Assembly (NCBI GenBank): GCA_003013855.2
Contig: ML058386.1
Location: 62,001-126,000, forward strand
Origin: Liriodendron chinense
Lineage: Eukaryota > Streptophyta > Magnoliopsida > Magnoliales > Magnoliaceae
Reading direction: 5' to 3'
DNA: 64,000 nt
Part shown: in pieces, positions 55,401 through 64,000 of the stretch
Layout of the letters: the number at the start of each line of letters is the position of its first letter
Numbering within the stretch: position 1 is the stretch's first letter
Notes under the pieces: model-generated
Databases searched by the model: none
Told to the model about the DNA's origin: nothing
What the model saw: only the letters and a program-made list of their open reading frames with translations
Translations under genes and position numbers: made by a program

Positions 55401-57937
55401 CATGCTCGTGAAAAGCATCGTGGAAGATGATCATCTCCCTGATCTTCGAGAAGCATTCGATCTGATGAGGAAATATCAGATGAAGTTGAATCCAGAAAAG
55501 TGTGCATTCGGGGTATCTGCTGGAAAGTTCCTCGGGTTCATGGTCGGTCAGCGAGGAATTGAGGCAAATTCTGAAAAGATAAAAGCATTGGTAGAGATGA
55601 AATCCCCCACTACTCTGAAGGACGTCCAGCGTCTGGCTGGTCGCATCGCATCGTTGAATAGGTTCATCTCGCGAGCATCCGACAAGTGCTTACTATTCTT
55701 CAAACTCCTCCGTGCAACGGCCAAGTCTGATTGGAAATGGACGCCAGAGTGTGAGGAAGCCTTTCAACAACTGAAGCAATACATGAGCACACCTCCCATT
55801 TTGTCAAAACCTGTAGCACATGAGCAACTCATTCTTTATCTTTCTGTGTCCACTACGGCCGTTAGCGCCGCTTTGATAAGAGAAGATTCCGGGGTGCAAA
55901 GGCCCTTTTATTATATCAGTCGAGCAATGGTTGATGCAGAAACTAGGTATTCTGATATGGAGAAGCTGGCCCTAGCCTTAGTCACGGCAGCTCGAAAACT
56001 GCGACCATACTTTCAAGCTCACGCTATTCTAGTACCAACAAATCATCCACTACGGCAAGTCCTCCAAAAACCTGAGGCTTCCAGACACTTGACTAAATGG
56101 GCGGTCGAGATCAGTGAGCATGATATCTCATTCTGTCCTAGGACCGCAGTCAAGGGCCAGGCCGTGGCTGACTTCATCGCCGAATTCACATACTCCTTCG
56201 ATGATAATACCATGACCAGCGACCAGCCTCCTTGGTCACTCTTCGTGGACGGGTCGTCGCGGGCCACTGGCAGCGGAGCGGGCCTGATTTTAGTGGCTCC
56301 CGACGGGTCGCATTTCCAGTATGCTCTACGTTTCGATTCTCGCGTCTCAAATAATGAAGCAGAATATGAGGCCCCGATCGTTGGTCTCGAACTGGCCATT
56401 GTCCTCGCAATTCAGAATCTGTTAATTCATAGCGACTCCCAGCTCATTGTCAACCAAATTCTTGGTGAATTCGAGGCCAAAGAAGAAAGGATGGCCTTAT
56501 ACAAGTCTCGTGTCCTCATCCTGCTCGCAAAACTGAAGACTTATGAAATAATTCATATTCCTCGCGAGAAGAACCAACTTGCCGATTCTTTGGCAAAGCT
56601 CGCCTCTGCATCAGAATCTGAGTTATCACATTCGATCCCCATCGAACATCGTCAGAACCTGAGTATCGACCCAGCAACTCTTGAGCAAGTAATATCGGTA
56701 CAATCATCTCCATGCTGGATGGATCCCATCATCCTGTATCTCAGAGACGGATACCTACCAGAGGATAAGAAAGCTACAAGACAAATTCGTCTTCGGGCTG
56801 CCAGGTATACCTTGCAAGACGGAATATTGTTGCGCAAGAGTTTTTCCTTGCCTTATTTAAGGTGTCTTCATCTAGAAGAAGCACTTCATGTTCTAGACAA
56901 AGTACACCAGGGGGCATGTGGTAACCATCCCAGGGGGCGATCTAGCATATAAGGAAATGCGGCAAGGATATTATTGGCCCACTATGAAAGCAGATGCAAT
57001 TGAATTTTCTAAAAAATGTGACAAGTGCCAACGATATTCACCTATACCTCATGTACCATCCGAACGGATGACTCCAATTGATAGTCCTTGGCCTTTCGCT
57101 CAGTGGGGGGTCGATATCATTGGGCCCTTGCCCATGGGAAAGGGACAAAATAAGTTCGCAATTGTGGCGGTTGATTACTTCACCAAATGGGCCGAGGCAG
57201 AACCATTAGCCAAGATTACTGAGAAACAAACTACCAAGTTCATATGGAGAAATATCATATGCCGTTTCAGACTCCCTCACACTATAATTACCGACAACGG
57301 AACGCAGTTCAACAACGCGGCCTTTGATGAATTTTGTGAAAAATGGAAGATACGTAATCTCCGCACTTCTCCATATCATCCTCAGGCGAATGGGCAGGTC
57401 GAGGCAGTGAACAAAATCATTAAGCACCATTTAAAAACCAAGCTTAGTGAATGCAAAGGTGAATGGCCAGAACTTCTACCAGAGGTATTATGGGCATATA
57501 GGACTACAACTCGTACATCAACGGGTGAGACCCCTTTTTCCTTAGCATTTAGTGTCGATGCGATAGTACCAGTGGAAATTCAAGTACCCTTATATCGGAT
57601 CGAGCAATATGACCCCGCGAGTAATTAGGAAGACCTTCGACTTCATCTCAATCTCTTGGAAGAACGAAGAAATGCCTCCCAAGTACGAGTGGCAGCATAT
57701 CAACAACGAATTGCTCGTTATCGAAATGCTAAGATTCGACCTAGATCCTTCCAGCCCGGAGATTTGGTCCTGAGGCAAAAACTCGGAGTTCCCGCTCATT
57801 CGCTGGATCCAAATTGGGAAGGCCCTTATCGGGTTATTAAGATTGTGCGACCCGGTACTTATTACCTCGAAGACATGCAGGGAAGACCCGTACGTTGCCC
57901 TTGGCACGTAGAGCATTTGCTACAATACTATCCCTAG
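52458..57937 (+). pseudogene. gag-pol: gag-pol of element C, six breaks
   Basis: Starts MPPKKAVHPSTSRQ 54 bp after the primer site. Gag 52458 to about 53760, with one nt missing near 53287 and one near 53765. The zinc knuckle (C-X2-H-X4-H-X4-C) follows in the correct frame. Protease near 54235 has VDIGSSADILYLEAF, the catalytic Thr being Ile. Stops: TGA at 54562-54564 (B has an Arg CGA), TAG at 54841-54843 and TAG at 57626-57628 (B has Gln CAG in both). RT, with YVDDM near 55395, and both RNase H domains (FVDGSSRATG, NNEAEYEA) are open from 54847 to 56930. Two nt are missing near 56942. Integrase (56918-57937) keeps WGVDIIGP, TDNGTQF and GQVEAVNK. All three stops fit C-to-T changes. Confidence 0.92.
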
Positions 57938-58606
57938 ATTCGATGTAGTTCATGACGACATTTCGTGAATAAAGTAAAAAGATATCTTTTGGTCGCTACT
58001 CCATTAACTTGGACCTAAATAGCCTCGAAGAAGATGCATACGATCTCTTGGCCAATTGCCTACCTTTGGTAGGGTTAAAATTCACCCAGGATGGTCGCGT
58101 TTCCATTTTATGGATCGAAAACAACACTGCAGAAGAGCTTGTTTGTATTCTCGACCATCCTTCTACCCTTGGTAAATTTGGAGTCTCAATCGATAGATCA
58201 GTCTATCTCCACGAGGGTATGATCATCATGACCCCCCGGATTGAGCACAACTCTTCTCAATCGATAGATCAGTCTATCTCCACGAGGGTATGGTCATGAT
58301 GACCCCCCGGATTGAGCACAACTCTTCTCAATCGATAGATCAGTCTATCTCCACGAGGGTATGGTCATCATGACCCCCCGGATTGAGCACAACTCATTCC
58401 TCGATCGATAGATCAGTCTATCTCCACGAGGGCATGGTCACTACGACCCCTCGGGTTGAGCATAATTCATTGAAACAAGAAGGCATTCATTGCATGAAAG
58501 GGAAAGAGAGTAGACGAACAACATTCCAAAAATAACTTTTCATTAATATCGAATGTTTACAAGTACCAGCTCGCAAATACAGGAGAAAGGAAAATAAAAA
58601 AGAAAA
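57938..58606. other. Convergent spacer between pol and aORF of C
   Basis: About 670 bp. The left part matches the spacer of B (LEEDAYDLLANCLPLVGLKF-like translation in both, probably chance). The right part is the four-copy tandem repeat, then sequence into the 3' end of the antisense gene. No gene seen. Confidence 0.55.
58188..58470. repeat. Tandem repeat, four units of about 71 bp, in C
   Basis: Units start at about 58188, 58259, 58331 and 58402, each with ATCGATAGATCAGTCTATC followed by TCCACGAGGG and GACCCCYCGGRTTGAGCA. GATAGATCAGTCTATC is a palindrome. B has one related unit near 12590-12670. Confidence 0.9.
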
Positions 58607-60797
58607 TCAATCTCTCGGAGGAGGAGCCGTGCTCTCGACTTCAGGGCCCATTTCTGGAGCCCCTCCATCCTGCGTGGCTCCAGTCACCTCGTTCTCAGCA
58701 GCAGCTTGCTCCTCTGCAGCTATGATGGTCGCGACTCACCCAAATTCCTCCATATCGAAGGATGGGGATATTCGTTGCACTACTCTTAGCGCAAAGTCGC
58801 GACCAGCATCATATGACTCATATCTTTCATCGTCATATAGCTGCGAAGTCCGGAACTCGAAAATTGCCCGAGGTCCTTCCTCCGAGAGCATTTTTACAAG
58901 GGCGACTTTCTCCTCGTCCCAGTGGATCAAGTCGTCCTTAAACTGTGCAAGAGCGGAACGCTCCTTCTCCAAGTTGTCATTGGCTTCTTTGAGCTGCGAC
59001 CTGGCCTCCGCTAGCCGCTCCTCCAACGAGATCTTGTCTTGGCGAAAGATCTCCCTCTCTCTCTCCACTTTCTCCTTCAAACCCGTGAGCTTCAGGAAGT
59101 TAGAGTCCAAGGCCTGATACCTATCGGTCAGGACTTGGACTTTTTCGATGAGGATTTTCTTCTCCTCATCTCTCTTCAAGATCACTGCTTCACGGGCCTT
59201 GAGCAGTTGATCCCGTCCCTGGAACGCCTTCTCCAAGGCGATTCTCTTCCCTTCTGCCTCATCGATCACGCGGCGAGCAGCGACGATATCTCGCTTCGTC
59301 CGCAAGATGAGGTCCAAGCCCTGCAAAATGAAAAAGAAAAACGTGAGAAAAAAACATATGAGAGCCCCAAAATAATGAAGTTAAAACTAAATCTCCAAGG
59401 TTTTACCTGCACCATTCTTACCCCCGCCTCAAGGAAGAGGTTCTCAGGGCTTGGCTCGGGAAGAGAGCCAAAGGTTTGAGGGGAAACGTTCTCGAACAAA
59501 AAATTGCATATTGGATGGAGGTGGCGAGGGATAGAATATGTCCCACTTCCAGATGGTTGGGCAACGACCAACCCAGCCGACTCGCGAGGCGGAGCCATCG
59601 ACTCGCGAGCAGGTCCCTGTTCGGCAGCAGGGATCAGCTCGCGAGCAGGAGCTGTCTTGCGAGGCTCTATTTACTCGCGAGCCTCTTCAGCTGGGGGGCA
59701 GCTGGACCCGGCCCCATCCGGGGAGTTGTCAGTGATGTTAATCACTGGCGGTCCAGGTGCGACCACCAGTGGGGGAATATTGGGCACTGCCGGTACCCCC
59801 GCCGTGCTCGCGAGAGGGGCAGGTTGGTCACTACCCTTACGAACGGGTGGTTGAGATGGTTTGGTAAGTTTTTCTTCTGCCTCTTGGAGTTCGTGCCCTT
59901 CAGTCGGGGCAGCAGACCCCTCTTCTCCCCGGCCTTCGTCATCTCGACTTCTCCGCTGGATATTAAGCCCGCTGCAGCAAGTCGCGAGGGAGACAAGCAA
60001 GCCTCGATGTGCCTATCACCAACAGGCACCTTGTACACCCTGACTATCTTCTCGTTGATCCCTCCCTTCAAATTTGGTTTTTTCAAGGCCGGGATACCTG
60101 CGAGCACAAACAGAGGTCAAAAAATGAAGTGAAAACCCTAAAATCTTAACTGGAGAAAACTGCACAATGTGGGATTGTGCCTACCTTCACAGAAAAAACA
60201 GGTAACTCCTGGACCTCTGGAGGAAGCAGACTACCAGTACCCGGAAGCATAGAACCACCGTTTCCTCCAGTCGGGATAGTTCGAGGAGGGTTTCCCCAGC
60301 ATGAAGTTATCCCGGTGCCAGTAGCACAGGTAGTACCAGCCTTCGCTGGAGGGTGCTTTTTTCAGACGGAACATACGGAGGAACTCCTCCGCCGTGAGCT
60401 CCCCGTTGCCGGCCTGAGCCCAGAGGGCAAAGGAGCCCAGAACTACCCTCCATCTGTTCACGATGAGTTGCCGGGGGGCAATCTTGTAACATCGGAGAAT
60501 GTCGCGTATGAAGGGATGGAGGGGGAGGTGTACCCCTAGGATGAGCTGGTACTCATAAAAAGCTACGCATCTTGGGGGAGGGGAGTCTGGTGTCTCTCCA
60601 TCTCCGGACAATCGGAGAATGACTGAGTCGGGGATCAAGTATCTCTCCCGTAACTCAACCAGCCGGTCCTCCGATAAAACAGAAGGATATCCGGCTACTG
60701 TGTATCTCCCTGCCAGAACCCTCGCACTGCTAGAAGTAGAGGATTCCGGAGTGGCATCACCAAGAGGGACGGTGGTCTCGTCAGAGTTCCCAGCCAT
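58607..60797 (-). pseudogene. Antisense gene (aORF) of Tat element C, three exons, broken
   Basis: Starts MAGNSDETTVPLGD at 60797 as in B. Exon 1 holds LPLHPFIRDILRCYKIAPRQ and KPSSNYPDWRKRWFY and is undamaged up to a stop near 60231 (B has Glu). Introns fit 60184-60098 and 59406-59321, the same places as in B. Exon 2 has one nt missing near 59870 relative to B. Exon 3 is the coiled coil (ERSALAQFKDDLIHWDEEK) and has a stop near 58736 where B has Arg. The natural end is at 58607. Exon-intron structure and protein are kept between two distinct subfamilies, which argues for past selection. Function unknown. Confidence 0.78.
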
Positions 60798-60960
60798 GAG
60801 AAGATTAAAAGAAGAAAAAGAGAAAAGGAAATGTACCCAAGTAACAGAAAAAGAGAGGAAGGAGGAACACCGAAGGAAGAAAATGGAAAGGGAGATGACG
60901 GGAGAATTCTTTCCTTTGAAAAAACTTCTGTAGAAAACCAGAGAAATGACGAACTCCGTA

Positions 60961-60968
60961 TATTTATA
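60961..60968 (-). promoter_or_regulatory. TATA box of the antisense gene in C
   Basis: Minus-strand TATAAATATACGGAGTTCG, 164 bp upstream of the ATG at 60797. Counterpart of 9979-9986 in B. Confidence 0.6.
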
Positions 60969-61211
60969 GGCAATCATTCTGCCGCATCTGGTGATACGTG
61001 GCAGCCCCTCCTTCGGCGCAGCAATCGAGCATGCACGCCCATTAACTCCCTTGACACGTGGCAAGCGCCCCTTCATTTTCTGTCTGCGGAAAGGCTGCGG
61101 AAAGCTGGCGCTCATTAATTTCAGCCCATCATGTATGGTTCCGTTCTTGATGAAGGCAGCGGGCGGTTACGTGTGATAGTAAGCTAAGTCCTTCCCTTAA
61201 GAATTCTTGGT

Positions 61212-61232
61212 GGCAAGGACTTGGGGGGCATC
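61212..61232 (+). other. Polypurine tract, element C
   Basis: GGCAAGGACTTGGGGGGCAT plus C directly precedes the 3' LTR. Same as B. Confidence 0.8.
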
Positions 61233-62278
61233 TGTTATAGGCAAAATAATGGAGATCAACTTAGCTGCTAAGTTTTTACGCGGACGCCCATTCGACTCTC
61301 GAGATCATTTGATCGAGAGTCGCAGATCGAGTAAATACGGAGTGCTCATTCGACTCTCGAGATCGTATACTCGAGAGTCGCAGATTGGGTAAGTACGGGG
61401 CGCTCATTCAACTCTCGAGATCATATGCTCGAGAGTCGCTGTTATAGTCAAAACAGCGAAGATCATCTGCTGGAGATAGACCTCGCGAGCACCCTTATCC
61501 GACTATCGAGAACGTCTGTTCGAGACTCGTATATTCTGAAGACACTCCGATCTCGCGAGCACCTTTATCCGACTATCGAGAACGTCTGTTCGAGGCTCTC
61601 TTCCTATCTTCCTCTTCGTCTCAGGTTCTGATGCACACTCGAGGCTCGTATATCAGGAAAACGATGCCCGACTACCAAGCTTCGAGAAGTTGTGTTTTTC
61701 CTGCGAGCAGACCTTCTCACAAGTCGTTGAAAGGTGTTACATCTAAATGAACGAGCACTTGGACTCGCGACCATCTTCCAACATGCGAACATCTTTCTCT
61801 GTGGTGACACCCCTTAGCCTTCAGTACCAGCAGGCCGTATAGGCTGATTTTGGGCTTATCTTCTCTTATGGTTCCGAATCTCAAGGGATTGCTATCAAGG
61901 AACGTGATTGTTAAGACAAGTCATTGGGTTAGATCTCTTCTCTAAGGATAAGGATCTTATCCCACGAAATCAGCGGGATCTCGGTATCGTACACGAAATC
62001 AGCGGGATCTCGATATCTTACGTAACAGATTGGACCCTTCCAGATTTATATAAGAAGAAGACTCCATTAAGATACAGGTACACAATATTCAATCCCTGGT
62101 CTCATTTTGCCTGGCTATTCTTCTTCTTGCTTTGCCTGACTTAAGCATCGGAGGGCTAACGGCTGGACACCAGCCACCCTTAGTTGCTTTCTGTCTTCTT
62201 ACAGGTCTGGCGGAGGAAATCCCTGTTGGAGAGAAGGTGAACGACCGGAGGATCCTGTTACAAAATCTGACGTTAACA
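61233..62278 (+). repeat. 3' LTR of element C
   Basis: 1046 bp, matching the 5' LTR with about 11 substitutions, all transitions by eye. Ends TTAACA, then TSD TCTTC. Confidence 0.96.
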
Positions 62279-64000
62279 TCTTCCACGAATGATTTAATTA
62301 GATTTATTTGGTGGACCTCATCATCAACTTCCCGTGGTTGTTTGTATAAATAAAAAATATTCAGCTCGAGTGTCATATTTCCAAAGGACATTTGTACAAG
62401 TCCATTTCTACAATTGATAATTGCATTTGAAGTAGCTAGAAAAGGGCGGCCTAGTATGATAGGAATTTAAGCACCGGTACCTATCACGGGATGTGTATCC
62501 AAGACAATAAAATCCACTGGATAGTAGAATTTATCAACTTGGACCAAGACATCATCAATCATCCCCCTCGGTATACGAATAGATCTATCAGCGAGTTGGA
62601 GTGTGGTTTTGGTGGGTTTCAATTCACGTAACCCAAGTTGTTCATAGACTGAGTATGGGATGAGGTTAACACTTGCCCCTAAATCGAGTAAGGCTTGTTT
62701 GATCCGGTAGTCACCTATGATGCATGAGATGGTTGGACTACCCGAAACCTTGTATTTTTGGGGCACCTCTTGTTTGATAATAATGCTCAAATTCATAGTC
62801 AAAAGTACTTTGTTGTGAACATTGTGTTTCCTTTTGACTGAACACAATTCCTTCAGAAATTTAGCATAAGATGATATTTGTTTTATAGCATCTAATAACG
62901 GAATGTTGATCTTCATTTGCTTAAAAACCTCTAAGATTTCTAGGTTTTTGTCTAAAGGTTTAGGTGAAAATCAACCTTTGGAAAAATGGGGCAACCGGCT
63001 TGTATTGCCTTTCTGGTTCTTTCTCCTGTGGAGTGTTGTTCGGGCTACATCCTCTTTGGAAATTTTCGGATCATTAGGCTTTAAGGCCTTCACCAGATTA
63101 GATTATCGATTATTTTTCCACTCCTCAAGGTGGTGATAGCTTGAACATGCTCCGTATGTTGGGAGGAAGAGCTTGGGTCTTGTATCTCAAATTGGGTTCT
63201 AGGGTTAGGGAGAGGTTAGGTAGGAAGTGTGCCTTTCTCCCTAACACTGAGATGAGATTCAACAATATCCATTGAGGTTTTCAAGTCATTAATGGCTTGA
63301 GATGAATTTTGATTGAATTTTAGTTGCTCTTGTATGAACCCATCAATTTTCAGAGAATTAGTCCTGTTATATTCAGCTTGAACCGATACGAATGCACCCA
63401 ACATCTCCTCTATCGTAGCTTTTGGTGTGATTACTAGGGATGGACCTAGTAAAGGTTGAGCTTGGGGGGTGTTGTTTGCATTCGCAGTTGGTCCATTCCT
63501 CCAACTGAAGTTGGGATGGTTCTTCCAACTAAAGTTATACGTGTTTCAGTTTGGAGCACTAAATGGCCGTCGATAATTGTTTATGGCATTTGATTGCTCC
63601 TGTAAGATTTTCTGGAATACAGAAATTGTGGGAAAATCCTGTGTTGCATGTTGATTCTCGGCACAAATTCCACAAACAATTTCAACGTCCTTTGAGTTAA
63701 TCGTCTCTCCTTTCTTCAATTCCATGGCCTCGACTTTTCTTGTGAGGCTAGCCACACTTGTACTTATGTTATCTTCTTCTTAGAGGACATAAATTCCTCC
63801 TTTTTCCTTTTATTGGCTTGTCTTGGGATTTGTTGGTTTAGATATATCCCAAGATTGTGCATTCTCAGCCAATTCATCAAAATAGTCCCATGCTTTCTCG
63901 GCTTCCTTATTCATGAATTCTCCATTACACATCATCTCTATGAATCGGCGCATGGGTGAAGTCAGTCCTTCATAAAAACACTTATTACCCCTCCAAATTT
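62279..64000 (-). pseudogene. gag: gag (C-terminal part) and protease of H
   Basis: Minus strand. Gag from the window edge reads through CNGEFMNKEAEKAWDYFDEL-like sequence and MASLTRKVEAMELKKGET. The zinc knuckle is CGICAENQHATQDF, with Phe in place of the last Cys. Linker 63404-63216 (SLKIDGFIQEQLKFNQNSS) is the segment at which H itself cuts J. Protease (62916-62467) has LLDLGASVNLIPYSVYEQLG, as in A and K. A stop follows near 62467 and the frame continues to 62284. It is broken by stops and frameshifts in several places; gag N-terminus, primer site and 5' LTR lie beyond the window. Confidence 0.83.

Larger units (their letters stand above)
51338..62278 (+). mobile_element. Element C: Tat-type Ty3/gypsy retrotransposon, plus strand
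   Basis: Perfect TSD TCTTC (51333-51337, 62279-62283) in H. LTRs 51338-52383 and 61233-62278, each exactly 1046 bp, with about 11 differences. Primer site, gag-pol 52458-57937, antisense gene 60797-58607, purine tract 61212-61232. Total 10941 bp. The coding parts are clearly related to B, but the LTRs share only short stretches (ends and hairpin arrays), so B and C are different subfamilies. Gag-pol has three frameshifts and three stops against B. Confidence 0.95.
28393..64000 (-). mobile_element. Element H: Athila-type Ty3/gypsy element, host of D, N, K, E and C
   Basis: Read on the minus strand from the right edge: gag and protease (64000-62279), PR-RT linker (51337-51131), RT, RNase H and integrase start (48311-46477), integrase core (35470-35358 and 33596-32607), 3' non-coding block, purine tract, 3' LTR (31459-28393). 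Five insertions split it. Each insertion keeps the coding sequence collinear on both sides. The left flank is TTCAT (28388-28392) in gag of J; the 5' LTR and second TSD lie beyond 64000. Full set of Athila domains, all decayed. Confidence 0.85.

Overview
The window is a piece of a large plant genome made almost entirely of LTR retrotransposons inserted into one another. I found no cellular protein gene, rRNA, tRNA or CRISPR array. An angiosperm is indicated by Athila-type Ty3/gypsy gag-pol with a primer site matching the 3' end of plant tRNA-Asp, by Tat-type Ty3/gypsy elements with two RNase H domains and an antisense gene, by a hAT-like MITE, and by TG...CA long terminal repeats with 5-bp target-site duplications (TSDs). 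The species cannot be told from the sequence.

The insertion history can be read from the TSDs. The oldest layer (L) is a decayed antisense gene (aORF) of a Tat-like element, in three pieces: 2-486, 19776-20124 and 21948-22805. Into it went element A (487-19770, TSD AGCTC), a solo LTR Q (20125-21942, TSD GTCAG) and element J (from 23370). A is an Athila-type element with gag and protease but no polymerase. Its 3' LTR later received a hAT-like MITE (7205-8001) and a nearly intact Tat element B on the minus strand (8758-19383, TSD CCCAA). J is a decayed Athila element on the plus strand. It carries solo LTR F (26035-27965) and is cut at 28392 by a second full Athila element, H, on the minus strand, which runs to the window edge.

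H (28393 to beyond 64000) is the host of most of the right half. Its 3' LTR holds solo LTR D (29569-31185, TSD TCGGA). Its pol is broken by N (about 33597-35357, with a 36-nt G run), by K (35471-46476, a second pol-less gag-protease element of the same family as A, itself holding solo LTR P, TSD CCAAT), by E (48312-51130, probably a solo LTR) and by C (51338-62278, a second Tat element, plus strand, TSD TCTTC). The deepest visible chain is L > J > H > K > P.

Three element groups therefore interact here. Autonomous Athila elements (H, J) could have supplied reverse transcriptase and integrase. A and K are a gag-protease-only family in which pol is replaced by an unrelated segment, while LTRs, primer site and a 1.1-kb 3' non-coding block are kept. 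Tat elements B and C carry gag-pol on one strand and, between pol and the 3' LTR, a spliced antisense gene with its own conserved TATA box. B differs from an open gag-pol by one frameshift; the other coding regions have several stops or frameshifts. Coordinates of LTR ends and TSDs were read directly from the sequence; family names are by motif recognition, not by database search.
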